Below are positions 32,708-42,137 of a stretch of 64,000 bases of DNA, piece by piece. The notes under the pieces were generated by a model that saw only the letters and a list, made by a program, of their open reading frames with translations, was not told the origin of the DNA and did no database searches. Both the position numbers and the translations under genes were made by a program. Every line of letters begins with the position of its first letter. Position 1 is the stretch's first letter. The DNA comes from Trichomonas vaginalis G3 (taxonomy: Eukaryota; Parabasalia; Trichomonadida; Trichomonadidae): the NCBI RefSeq assembly GCF_026262505.1, contig NC_067203.1, positions 18,581,411 to 18,645,410 on the forward strand, in the 5' to 3' direction.

Positions 32708-32770
32708 CAAAAATAATGTTTAGGTGAAGAGGTGAGATCTCACCTGTTTTTTCACCTCTTTTTTCACCCC
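32708..32770 (+). repeat. GATC palindrome copy P2
   Basis: Core AGGTGAGATCTCACCT preceded by CAAAAATAATGTTT and followed by two TTTTTTCACC half-sites. The reverse complement of P4 matches it without visible difference over about 62 bases. Confidence 0.9.
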
Positions 32771-32799
32771 GTGAATTTTCATGAATTTTCACAAAAGAC

Positions 32800-32859
32800 C
32801 AAAAATAATGTTTAGGTGAAGAGGTGAGATCTCACCTGTTTTTTCACCTCTTTTTCACC
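32800..32859 (+). repeat. GATC palindrome copy P3
   Basis: A tandem repeat of P2 with the same spacing and a flanking TGAATTTTCATGAATTTTC. P2 and P3 together form the left boundary of the 32943 gene. Confidence 0.9.
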
Positions 32860-32888
32860 TCTTGAATTTTCATGAATTTTCCCGAAAT

Positions 32889-32935
32889 AAAAAATAAAGT
32901 TAGTTTTATTTTTTTTTTATTTTTTTATTTTGTAT
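32889..32935 (+). promoter_or_regulatory. class I leader motif
   Basis: AAAAATAAAGTTAGTTTTAT, a T-rich run, then TATTTTGTAT. The same two-part motif precedes the genes at 34934, 45499, 46606 and 47302. Confidence 0.55.
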
Positions 32936-32942
32936 AAAAGAT

Positions 32943-33908
32943 ATGATTTCAACAATCGGCACAACAACAATTCAAGCCGCGAACGGCGGGACTCTGTCCA
33001 CAACAACAGCACCAAACTCGTTAGTCATGAATCCTACGTCAATGTTAGTAGAGATGAAAAACTTCATTCCTTCTTCATATACTTTTGAAACAAAAATCCA
33101 GAAGATAAAGCAAGAACTTTTAACAAGTAATTTAGACTGTAGTGCGAAAGATGAAGAAAATGAAGAATATCTTTATGAAATGCAGGACATTATTGACCAT
33201 TTACCCAAATTGCCTGAAATCCAACAACAAAAACTCACTATTCCTGAATTCGACGAAATTGAAGTGAAACCAACTGACTCAGTAGAAATAAAGAAGTTCA
33301 TACGAAAGGTAAACTATGAATTCCTTGGTTTTCATTGCAACCATAAGGTTATGGACAAAGATTGCGACATGGTATATAAAAACATTTCTGACATATATAA
33401 ATCTGAGGAGTTTAAGACTTACGATAACTTTGTTTCATTAGTTGCAAAATGTGTTTGGGAAATAAGAGATAAAGATAGAAGAGGCAAAGTATGGAACGAA
33501 CAAATAAGACCCGCTATGTTTGAGATGAAGAGAGCAATTGACGCCTTAGTTGTTTTAGCTGGTTTTATTTCAATGTATAACGCAAAAATGAACCCGCAAT
33601 GTTCAAAATGTAAGGCAGCAATTAGGAAATATAACTACTCAGTCAAAGAGATAGAAAGAATGAGAAACGACTATGCAGACTTAAAGAAAGAAGCAGAAAA
33701 GCCAGTAGAAGATAAAATGAACATGTTAGAATTTCTGAACAAAAACTATCCAACAGCAGAAGATTTCCTTCTATCTGACGTCAAGAAGAAGTATAAAGAA
33801 ACCTTCGGTATTGTTAAAACTTTTGACATACTGACAGAAGAAATAGAAGCTACGAAATTGTTTAGGATTTCAAATATACATCGTACAATTCATGTAAAAC
33901 GCTTGTGA
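32943..33908 (+). CDS. palindrome-flanked gene (E2 copy), unrecognised
   Basis: A whole, mainly helical product of 321 residues. It has a Thr/Asn-rich start (MISTIGTTTIQ), a cysteine pair in NPQCSKCKAAIRKY near residue 220, a coiled-coil stretch after it, and a basic end (RTIHVKRL). It is closely related to the gene at 45499, and both are bounded by inverted GATC palindromes. The E2 copy carries a 24-base in-frame GC-rich insertion (32976-32999) absent from the other. No known domain is recognised. A regulator acting at the palindromes is an attractive guess, not a demonstrated role. Confidence 0.65.
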   Translation: MISTIGTTTIQAANGGTLSTTTAPNSLVMNPTSMLVEMKNFIPSSYTFETKIQKIKQELLTSNLDCSAKDEENEEYLYEMQDIIDHLPKLPEIQQQKLTIPEFDEIEVKPTDSVEIKKFIRKVNYEFLGFHCNHKVMDKDCDMVYKNISDIYKSEEFKTYDNFVSLVAKCVWEIRDKDRRGKVWNEQIRPAMFEMKRAIDALVVLAGFISMYNAKMNPQCSKCKAAIRKYNYSVKEIERMRNDYADLKKEAEKPVEDKMNMLEFLNKNYPTAEDFLLSDVKKKYKETFGIVKTFDILTEEIEATKLFRISNIHRTIHVKRL

Positions 33909-33918
33909 AAAAAAAACT

Positions 33919-33981
33919 GGGGTGAAAAAAGAGGTGAAAAAACAGGTGAGATCTCACCTCTTCACCTAAACATTATTTTTG
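33919..33981 (-). repeat. GATC palindrome copy P4
   Basis: Reverse orientation, immediately after the stop codon of the 32943 gene. It matches P2 base for base as far as I can read it. Confidence 0.9.
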
Positions 33982-33991
33982 CTTTAATTAA

Positions 33992-34465
33992 ATGCTTTCC
34001 GGAAACGTCGATGAAAATCATATGGACAAATTATATGAAAAAATTAATAATGATTACCCCTCATTAACCAGGGAAATGACGGATTCTATAGTTCGTAAAT
34101 TCGATGAAATACAGGATATGTGGTTCGACAGATTCGACATGAACGATAAGGAAAAGAGAAAGAACGATAACAATTTACTTACTAAAAGAATCCTAAAATC
34201 TAAAATAGGTGAAGCTTCAACATTTAACACAGTACATAACTTTTACACCGCTGTTTATATTTTCAATAATTTATTTAACGATGAACGAGAAAGAAAAAGT
34301 ATGTTTAACGGAAGAAATGAATATGATTTTATCCTTTGTGCTGTTCGGGATGTTGACATGAAACTAAAGAAAATATTCTTATTACAAGATGACACGGTTG
34401 AAGATGAAGTCAATGAGTTTTTAAATCGTGATTTAAATGAAATTGATGAAGTTATTTCCATCTAG
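33992..34465 (+). CDS. E2 157-residue helical protein, unrecognised
   Basis: A charged, helical product (MDKLYEKINNDYPSLTREM near the start) with an acidic C-terminus. Its start lies 10 bases after palindrome P4, which may act as its control region. Its stop overlaps by 14 bases the end of the convergent gene at 34452. Confidence 0.5.
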   Translation: MLSGNVDENHMDKLYEKINNDYPSLTREMTDSIVRKFDEIQDMWFDRFDMNDKEKRKNDNNLLTKRILKSKIGEASTFNTVHNFYTAVYIFNNLFNDERERKSMFNGRNEYDFILCAVRDVDMKLKKIFLLQDDTVEDEVNEFLNRDLNEIDEVISI

Positions 34466-34826
34466 CTTCCCACCGCATAAGATATTCATACGTGTTTGTA
34501 AGACATTCATTAAAATTCTTTTCTATTGCATCTAATCTTGCGTTATTTTTTTCAATAGCTTGTCTGTATTCTTCATCATCTCCAGCAGTGTTTGGGTCTT
34601 CACGTTTAAAATATTCATTGTTAACCAATTTTTTATCTACAAATTTTATTAGTGTTTGATTCACTTCGTTATGATAACGGTCATATTCTTTCAATACGTA
34701 AGTGAAGACAAAATGCGTCGTACCTTCAATCTTAAAGCTTAAAGAACTTTCAACACAGTTTTGAGGGTCTGTCAGTGCGTCAATGAGATAGTATTCGAAG
34801 TCAGTCAATAATCTTTTTAAAGTCAT
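34452..34826 (-). CDS. E2 124-residue protein, unrecognised
   Basis: The frame runs from MTLKRLLTDFEYYLIDAL to YEYLMRWEARWK. The first half looks beta-rich and the second is a helical, charged segment (ARLDAIEKNFNECL). It is convergent with the 33992 gene. No domain is recognised. Confidence 0.5.
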   Translation of the reverse strand: MTLKRLLTDFEYYLIDALTDPQNCVESSLSFKIEGTTHFVFTYVLKEYDRYHNEVNQTLIKFVDKKLVNNEYFKREDPNTAGDDEEYRQAIEKNNARLDAIEKNFNECLTNTYEYLMRWEARWK

Positions 34827-34875
34827 TTCATACAGGATAAAATTTAATGTTGTGAAGAAATAGTGTTTATCTCAG

Positions 34876-34920
34876 AAAAAATAACGCTAATTTTATTTTT
34901 ATTTATTTTTTTATTTTGTA
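34876..34920 (+). promoter_or_regulatory. class I leader motif
   Basis: AAAAAATAACGCTAATTTTA, a T-rich run, then TATTTTGTA, just before the KilA-N gene. It is the same layout as at 46551. Confidence 0.55.
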
Positions 34921-34933
34921 TGTAAAGACAGTA

Positions 34934-35737
34934 ATGACAACATCAGAGAACACAACAACTGCTATCGTTCATGAAGCCATAAATGAAGAATATGAGTACA
35001 TACAGTTTAACAAACATCTCCGTCTCATTCGTTCGGTCAAAGACGATATGTACCAAATGCAAAGTATTTTGACAGCATGTTTTGCTCCAGATACTAAACA
35101 CGCAGACGACTGGTTCAGAAACCAAAGCACACAAGAACTTTTGAGTGAAATTTCTCTAGACCGATTTTTTCCGGCCATGCATAAAACTCATGAAAATCGT
35201 AAAAATTTGCCAATAAATTTAAGAGGTTGGTATGTACATAGACTTCTTGTAAATGCTGTTGCAATGTGGGCTTCTCCTCGTTATGCATGGCATGTTTACA
35301 GACTTCTTGACGAAATTCATAGACAAGAACGTGAAGAGCTAGAGAACAAGCTTGAATCCAAAGACAAAAGCATACAGAAAAGAATACCACGTTCGGTACC
35401 AAAAGGAAAGGAAAAGAACTATAAGTATATGATTTATACTGAAGAGATGGAAAATGAAGAAGACAGAGATATGGTTATGTTGCATTTAGTTAGAAGAAAC
35501 AACAAGAGCTTTTACGACCTTGCTAAGATTTACAAATCTGACAGAAATTGGTTCTATCGCGAAAACTTACCGATTTCAATGACCCCAAATGAAGATGTGA
35601 AACAAATAGTTCAAGATACGTTACCTCAAACACACTATAATATTAAAGGTTGTACAATTCTTACCTTCAAAGAAGACTTACCGCTACTGAAAGAAAAAAT
35701 AACAGAGTATTTCGATAACTTCAAAGAGGAAGAATGA
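34934..35737 (+). CDS. E2 KilA-N domain protein
   Basis: 267 residues from the ATG at 34934. Residues 1-35 (MTTSENTTTAIVHEAINEE...) are shared with the gene at 47302. They are followed by a KilA-N-type DNA-binding core (DDWFRNQSTQELL ... RGWYVHRLLVNAVAMWASPRYAWHVYRLL), then a basic linker and a C-terminal domain (LVRRNNKSFYDLAKIYKSD). KilA-N proteins are DNA-binding regulators or nucleic-acid factors of large DNA viruses and phages. The class I leader and the position between replication genes suggest an early regulator. The frame is whole. Confidence 0.8.
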   Translation: MTTSENTTTAIVHEAINEEYEYIQFNKHLRLIRSVKDDMYQMQSILTACFAPDTKHADDWFRNQSTQELLSEISLDRFFPAMHKTHENRKNLPINLRGWYVHRLLVNAVAMWASPRYAWHVYRLLDEIHRQEREELENKLESKDKSIQKRIPRSVPKGKEKNYKYMIYTEEMENEEDRDMVMLHLVRRNNKSFYDLAKIYKSDRNWFYRENLPISMTPNEDVKQIVQDTLPQTHYNIKGCTILTFKEDLPLLKEKITEYFDNFKEEE

Positions 35738-35792
35738 AAATCTAAGCTAATTTTATTTTTTTTTTATAAAATTTTATCTCATATGAAAGAAC

Positions 35793-36008
35793 ATGAATTT
35801 AGAATATTCGGAACTCATGACAGAAGAGGAGAACGAACAGCATGTAAAAGATTATGCAAAATTTATGAAGACATACAAAGCATTTAAACAATATCTAAAT
35901 GCTTCTAAAGATTATGCAAAATTTCTGAAGGTATATAAAGCTTATGAAAAAGCGTATGAAAAGTTTATACATTGGGGAATTGTTGTAAAATATCCATATG
36001 AAGACTAA
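35793..36008 (+). CDS. E2 71-residue repeat protein
   Basis: A small helical protein with an internal duplication: KDYAKFMKTYKAFKQYL then KDYAKFLKVYKAYEKAY. It is preceded by a class I-like leader (AATCTAAGCTAATTTTATT). Function unknown. Confidence 0.55.
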   Translation: MNLEYSELMTEEENEQHVKDYAKFMKTYKAFKQYLNASKDYAKFLKVYKAYEKAYEKFIHWGIVVKYPYED

Positions 36009-36026
36009 CCAAAAATATATTTTTGC

Positions 36027-36500
36027 TTAAATAGCTTCAGGGTCAATTTCTTCAACCATTTCACTTCCTTCGTCAATGTCAATTGAAGCTTCTTCAACCT
36101 TTGGTAAGAATTTCTGTATAACATCTTTGTTCGTTATTGTCTTCAGAGATGAAGGATAATATTTCACATTTGTTTCACCCTTCTTATATTCTTTCTGTTC
36201 GGAAAGATTCATAGCAATACTGAAGAAGTCAATGTTAGAGTTCTTTATGACAGTATAATGAGTATCTTTGACATTCACGAAGAAACTCTTTTGTTTCAAA
36301 ACTACTGCTAACTCTTGTGAAGTATAACGTTTGCGGTCAATGACGATAGCTAATGGTCTGACATACTGACCAAACTTAGATTCTTTCACAAACTTCTTGT
36401 TAAAGATAACATTAACATTTGAAGCATTATTGAACTCATTCTTGATGGCAGTAGCGAGAGCATTGTATGAAAAGAACTTGCAATCTTGCATGTGTTTCAT
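36027..36500 (-). CDS. E2 157-residue protein, unrecognised
   Basis: It begins MKHMQDCKFFSYNALATAI and has an acidic C-terminus (DIDEGSEMVEEIDPE). The middle is beta-rich (PLAIVIDRKRYTSQELAVVL). It is convergent with the 35793 gene and divergent from pPolB, with under 100 bases between the starts. No domain is recognised. Confidence 0.5.
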   Translation of the reverse strand: MKHMQDCKFFSYNALATAIKNEFNNASNVNVIFNKKFVKESKFGQYVRPLAIVIDRKRYTSQELAVVLKQKSFFVNVKDTHYTVIKNSNIDFFSIAMNLSEQKEYKKGETNVKYYPSSLKTITNKDVIQKFLPKVEEASIDIDEGSEMVEEIDPEAI

Positions 36501-36591
36501 TAAAATAAAAATATTAAATTATTTTGAAAAATAACTTAAAAAAAATCTAATCTAATTTTTTCAAAAATATTTTTTTTATTTCCTACTAAAG

Positions 36592-39500
36592 ATGTATCGG
36601 AAGTTGTCTAAGTTAGAACACTCGGAAATAAAACAACTTCTTACAGAAGCTAACATAGATGTTGCAAAGCATTACGCAACAAACAAAAAAGCACTCACTG
36701 ACTTCATTAAAGACTATAATGGTGCAATAAGTTATGATAGAATTCATGATTACATTAATAACAAAACATTTCCTTTAAATGACGTTGCTATTGACTTATA
36801 TCATAGACGTTCAGTACCTCATGAAGTAAGAAGAGAAATGTTTGACATAACAAATGCGAACGTTGGTCATACTCGTAAAGCTCTTTCACATGATGTTCGT
36901 CAAGAAATGTTTGACATAACAAATGCGAACGTTGGTGAAACAAGAAGAAGAGACGACACACTGAAACAACAGAGAAGAGAGATGTTTAAGAGCGCTATAG
37001 AACAAGTTCGCAAAGCTAACGATGTCATTCGTTCCATTGACGACAAACCAAAAGAAGGTGAGAGATGGTTAAAGAAAGATGAAGAGAATAGGAAGAGAAA
37101 TGTGAAGTCAGGCAATAGACTCATTGACTTTAACATCGAAGCTTTAGATGAACCAAACAGAGACTACTTACACAAACATTTCGGTAAGGTTTTCATGAGA
37201 CTCTTAGAGAAGATTAAAATAAACTCACAACAGAGATGGATGGTATGTTATAAACTTGGTGGAAAGTATGAATGTTCTACGTTAAACCTCAATAATATTG
37301 GAACATTACTACATCAGCTCTTGAAGGAGAACTTTATATCAGAGATAGAAGCAAATGCTGCAGGTATTGTTGAAATGCACTATGACTTCTTCTTGACAAA
37401 CATAAAGAATCTTACCGAAATAAAGATGTATGATTTAACAGAATATGAAGGCTTAACGATGTCAGATGTAAAGAAAGGCAAACCAAAAAAGAGACCATAT
37501 AGAGATGAAAGCACACTGACAAATGACCAGAAAGCCATTTTGGAAGCTCTTAAGCAAACAGGAAACCCAGCACTTATAGAAAGCTTTTGGAAAGATAATG
37601 GTGAAAAGAAGTTTTATAAGAAGAGAAGCGGTCAGTTCTGGAAGTATCTTTGCACATTACCTATAAATCTTGAACGCTACCAAATCTTCAATGAACTGAA
37701 CAAAAGAACTGCAACACTTATGACAGAAGACAATTGTTTCGTTTATGCTTGCATTCAGGCTGGAGTAGATGGAGAGACTATTGACCACATGAGAGAAGTC
37801 ATTCGTGTTAGAGACTTTCCTCAAAGTAAAGTACAAGAAATTTCTGACGCAACAGGTATAGCATTTAATGTTACCATTGGTTATTTCAATGACTCAAGAC
37901 ATAATGAAATAAAGAGATACATACCAAAAGAATGTGAAACTGTTAGAACTATTGACTTACTTCTTGTTGAAGACCACTACATGCTAAACGAAAGATTACC
38001 AATGACAACATATTTCATTCGCAACTATATAGAAATTCTCAAAGCTTGTGGTGGAATGAACATTGAGAAACAAATGAAGATTTATACAAAGAGAGAAGAT
38101 AAATATGTAATTCGTTATGATAGAACAACACCGCTATGGGATGTTATGAAAACATTGTGGGAGTGCAAATATTTCGAACCTATTTCTTATGGAGAACTTT
38201 TCACATATACGACTGACTTATATAAACAGAACCTTGCACCATTTAAAGATTTGACATATGCTCCAAAGTATTGTGTACAACTGAAGAAGAAAGCAGAGTC
38301 AAAAGAAGTAAATAAAAATAAGTGCAAGTTCATTCCTGAGCACGTTTTCTTTGCTGACTTTGAGTGTAGTACCGATGGCTTTCATAAAGCTTTTAACATA
38401 TGTTACGACAATGAAGATGGTTCAGTGAGTGAAAGCATTTGGGGTCAGAACTGTGCAACAGAATTTTTGGAGCGAACTTCCTGACAAGAGTTTAATATAT
38501 TTCCATAACCTCAGTTATGATATAAACTTCATCTTAAGACACATGACAGAAGTGAAAGGAACTCCCATCATTAAAGGTTCACGAACAATGCAAATAACTG
38601 GCTTATATAAAGGAAAGGCAATTATTATAAAAGACTCTTACAGTGTTATAAATAAGAAGCTTAAACTATTTCCTGCTATGTTTAACTTACAAACAGGACC
38701 GAAAGAAGTATTTCCATACAACTACTACAGCAGTGTTTTGTTAGCAAATGACAACAGAACTGGTGTCATTTCTGAAGCATGTAAGTTTGTCAAAGGATGC
38801 AATACGTTCATGAAGAACATAGATTCCATCAAAGGTTGCAGAATAGATGAGAACCACTTCGATTTAGAAAAATATAGCTCATTTTATTGCAAACAAGATG
38901 TAAGAATTTTAAGAGAAGGTTTTGTTAAGTTCCGCAATGACAATTGAAAGAATTTGATTTAAACGTTTATGACTACGTTAGTATTTGTTCTATTGCTAAC
39001 AAATTGTTTGAGAACAGAGTGTACTTCCCGAATGGAAATTTATATGACCTCTCAAATAAACCAAGAGAATTTATTTCGAGATGCATTCAAGGTGGAAGAT
39101 GTATGTTGTCAGATAACATTAAACAAAAGAGCGAAAAGAAACTCATTGCTGATTTCGACGCTGTTTCATTATATCCATCCGCTATAGCAAGACTTTATAC
39201 TTTAGAAGGTATTCCAAAGGTTATGAAGAAAGAAATGTTAAGCACAGAGTATCTCATGAGACATTTATTTGATGACGACCAAAAGGAACCCATTGGTGAA
39301 AAGTTTATGTCTGGCTTCTTTTTTCTCATTAAGATAACAGAGATTGGAATACATAGACACTTTCCTTTAATAGTTTGTGACCCTGAACTAAATCCAGAAC
39401 TTAATGTTCCCAGAAGTTTCAAACACTTGCTGTTTAATGTATGTTGACCATATAACATTACAAGACCTCATAAAATATCAAGGTGTCAAATGTGAAGTGT

Positions 39501-40405
39501 TGCAAGGATACTATTACGATGGAAACAGAGATATTAGAATAAGAGATGAAGTAAAGAAGTTGTTTGAGTTAAGGTTAAAGTATAAGAAAGAAGAAAATCC
39601 TTTGCAAAAAATATAAAGCTCATTCTGAACAGTATTTATGGCAAAACTATTTCTATCTCCTATTGAGTCAAAAATAACCATAGTAAATGACAAAGATGCT
39701 ATAAGATATTGCCATCAGAAACTACAACCATATAGTGAAGTTCGAAGGTTTGGATGGTTCAGATAAAACTATTTCAAGCTAACGAAAAGTATTTGCAGAC
39801 ACTTTAACTTCTGTCACTTGGTGTTAACATTCTGTCTATGTCGAAGAGAATAATGTGTGAAGTATTCTGTACTGCTGAGGACTTAGGAATGGACATCTTT
39901 TATAGCGATACGCCACAGTTATGCATCTCTACAATGAAGATATCCCTCGTTTAGCTGAAGAGTTTGAGAAACGTTATGGAAGAGTTCTCATTGGTAAAAA
40001 CCTTGGTCAATTTCATAGCGACTTTGCAGAAATCACACCTGGAAAACAAAGTTTAGCATACAAGTCAATATTTTGTGGAAAGAAGACTTACATAGACTTA
40101 CTCACGAATGATTTAAATGAAGTTGCATTTCACTGCAGAATGAAAGCGTGAAGCAAGATGTTATTGCTTTAACCGCTAATGAAATGTTTTCCTGACTCTG
40201 TTCAGTGTTTCTATGATGAAGATAAAGGTTTAATGGTTCCGCAAGGAAAATTGACAAAGACTCTGAGTTCAGTGTTATGAAGTTATATAAAGCACTTTAT
40301 GACGGTCAAGAGATTGCATTCGACTTATGTAAGTCTGCTACACCTGCATTTGAAGGAAGTTTAACTTTTCTATTCAGACTAAAACAAGCTTTATTCGTAA
40401 GTTGA
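36592..40405 (+). pseudogene. E2 protein-primed family B DNA polymerase (pPolB), broken
   Basis: The span fits a protein of about 1270 residues. The N-terminal domain is shared with the separate E1 gene at 16557. A tandem 23-residue duplication (EMFDITNANVG) follows, then a helical region and an OTU-like segment (EDNCFVYACIQAGV). Then come exonuclease I FFADFECS (about 38349), exonuclease II FHNLSYDINF, exonuclease III YCKQDVRIL, polymerase A DFDAVSLYPS (about 39154), and B and C regions further on. It carries several breaks, about six or more, concentrated in the polymerase half. The leader contains a class I-like AATCTAATCTAATTTTTTC. Confidence 0.85.
36835..36936 (+). repeat. tandem duplication in E2 pPolB N-terminal region
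   Basis: A 33-base stretch coding EMFDITNANVG occurs twice at a period of 69 bases, identical in both copies, so the duplication is recent. Confidence 0.8.
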
Positions 40406-40459
40406 AGTTCTGAGGTCATTTATTTTTGTCAGCAATGAGGTCATTCGTGATAAAAATAA

Positions 40460-40487
40460 GCCGCTAGCGGCAAGGGCGAAGCCCATG
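40460..40487. repeat. GC hairpin pair between convergent genes
   Basis: The perfect palindrome GCCGCTAGCGGC (40460-40471) is followed by GGGC-GAA-GCCC (40474-40484). The string GGCAAGGGCGAAGCCCATG recurs with one change inside a coding region at 41845, so this is a dispersed motif. Confidence 0.65.
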
Positions 40488-40494
40488 AGGTCAT

Positions 40495-41352
40495 TTACAA
40501 TACTGCGATGGTAGAGTTTAAGAGTTGTGCTTCAATGTAGAGACAGTCCTTATGGTCTGGAGGTAGCAAACAGGTGCTTTTATGGTCATGAGTGGAGAAC
40601 ATGTCTATCCAAAACTCACGATTGAAGCCAGTAAGCTTGTAATACTTAGGATTTGGCAGTGGTGAAGTTCTTGTATGACCAATGAACTCATTTTCAACTC
40701 CCTTACTTAAGTTTGAATATAATATAGCTTGCTTTCTATCCCAAATGCCAGGTGTTACAATCTTTGAAAATTCATTTTTCCTCGGAAGCATTGCATAATA
40801 ATTGAAAACATTTTTGAAGTCATCATTTGGTTCAGAGATTTGAAATCTTATACGTAATGGATTTTCTTTCTCTTTAGCGACTTCATTGAATGGTGAGAAT
40901 ACAATGAATTGACAGTCATGAGTTCCATCTTCATTTTCATTAAATTCATAATGAAAGTCTATAAGTTGTGGCCGACTACCTTCTTCCTTCAGTTGTGCAA
41001 GAAACTCACGTAAAGGTTGTAAAGTTTGTACTTCAATGTTGAACTTTTTCTCGAACATCTCATTAAATGAAATCATACATTGCAACAATGTTGTATCGTC
41101 TTTAAAGTATTTGTATATGTGAATGTTTTGGGCGCTTAAAGACTGTTCGTCATTTTCTATCTCGACTTGAAGTATAAAGTCAACCTTTCTGAAAGCACGT
41201 GTTATATACATAGATGTTATGCCAATGTACTTCTCTTCATTTATGTTCACAATCCAGTCTGTTGGAAACTTAAACGTTACTCTGTTCCCCTTTATTTTGA
41301 CGTCAGGGTTTTCACTACTGAACGCAACAGATAAAGGTATTTGTCTATACAT
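40495..41352 (-). CDS. E2 penton-like minor capsid protein
   Basis: A whole product of 285 residues with a beta-rich, jelly-roll-like composition. The N-terminus (VTFKFPTDWIVNI ... EKYIGITSMYITRAFRKV) and size match the broken gene at 24685, and it sits beside the capsid cluster. Maverick minor capsid proteins of this size form the fivefold vertices. The assignment rests on size, context and the paralogue rather than a clear domain signature. The leader at 41353-41372 (minus strand TTTTTATCCGAATTAA) is a class II motif. Confidence 0.6.
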   Translation of the reverse strand: MYRQIPLSVAFSSENPDVKIKGNRVTFKFPTDWIVNINEEKYIGITSMYITRAFRKVDFILQVEIENDEQSLSAQNIHIYKYFKDDTTLLQCMISFNEMFEKKFNIEVQTLQPLREFLAQLKEEGSRPQLIDFHYEFNENEDGTHDCQFIVFSPFNEVAKEKENPLRIRFQISEPNDDFKNVFNYYAMLPRKNEFSKIVTPGIWDRKQAILYSNLSKGVENEFIGHTRTSPLPNPKYYKLTGFNREFWIDMFSTHDHKSTCLLPPDHKDCLYIEAQLLNSTIAVL

Positions 41353-41372
41353 TTAATTCGGATAAAAATAAA
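41353..41372 (-). promoter_or_regulatory. class II (virion-type) leader motif
   Basis: On the minus strand TTTTTATCCGAATTAA abuts the ATG at 41352. It shares TTTTTATCCGAA with the leader of the capsid gene at 42138. Confidence 0.55.
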
Positions 41373-41376
41373 CCAT

Positions 41377-41637
41377 TTACTCTTTCTTTGCTTCAGCTTC
41401 TTTAGCTTTTGCTTCAGCTTCTTCTCTAGCTTTCTTCGCCAGCAAACGTGGGTTCTTTTGTCTTCCAGCAGCTAATGCAGCAAGTTGTTTTTCACTAAGT
41501 TTTCTCTTTGGTCTCTCTGGCTTTTGTTCTTGTTTTTGTTCCTTCAGTTCGGATAAAATTTGCTCACGAATTTCTTTCTTCAATGCTTCAACATCTATGA
41601 CCCCTTGGGTCTTGTCCGTAGGGCTTGTCTGAGTCAT
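41377..41637 (-). CDS. E2 86-residue basic/coiled-coil protein
   Basis: It starts at the ATG at 41637 (MTQTSPTDKTQGV) and is Lys/Glu/Ala-rich, with a helical first half (LKKEIREQILSELKEQ). Its Lys/Arg-rich centre is (KPERPKRKLSEKQLAAL), and its end repeats AEAKAKEAEAKKE. It is probably a DNA- or capsid-associated small virion protein. The leader TTTTTTATCTGCAGTCAA is class II. Confidence 0.55.
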   Translation of the reverse strand: MTQTSPTDKTQGVIDVEALKKEIREQILSELKEQKQEQKPERPKRKLSEKQLAALAAGRQKNPRLLAKKAREEAEAKAKEAEAKKE

Positions 41638-41682
41638 TTGACTGCAGATAAAAAACAAAATTAAAACTTTAACCGATGTAAA

Positions 41683-42110
41683 ATGAGCTTGTCAAAATCA
41701 GAGCGAGAGTCTATTATATTAAATGACGCCAGAGGAATACAACATCCTTTCTATTACGTAAGTCAGAGTAAAGATGGTAAAATATACGTAAGAAAAAGAA
41801 AGGTTCCATTAGCGAATGCAGAAAGCGACAACATTAAGGTGTATGGCAAGGGTGAAGCCCATGTTAAGCCTTCTATTCAAACTGAAAAGTCAATAGAACA
41901 AGAAGAAAAGAAGCCAGATGTACTTTCAATAACGAACCAAGAGCTTATTGCAAAGTTTGTGAATTTCATTGAAAAAAACAAACCGAGTCAAAGAACCCTG
42001 ACCCGCCAGTGAAAGAAGTTGAGACAAAAGAGAATGTACAGTTCATTGAAAATGTCAAGAAACAACTTCCACCACGAATGCCAAGAAGAAGAGTGAGAAT
42101 AATGAAGTAA
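41683..42110 (+). pseudogene. E2 basic virion-type protein, broken
   Basis: About 140 residues, with a small N-terminal domain (NDARGIQHPFYYVSQSKDG), a Lys/Glu-rich middle and a strongly basic end (PPRMPRRRVRIMK). The segment KGEAHVKP is encoded by the dispersed GC motif GGCAAGGGTGAAGCCCATG (41845-41863). About one break. It lies just upstream of the major capsid gene in the same direction. Confidence 0.5.
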
Positions 42111-42115
42111 ATAGA

Positions 42116-42137
42116 TATTTTTATCCGAAGTAAATAC
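42116..42137 (+). promoter_or_regulatory. class II (virion-type) leader motif
   Basis: ATTTTTATCCGAAGTAAATA immediately before the major capsid ATG. Confidence 0.55.
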
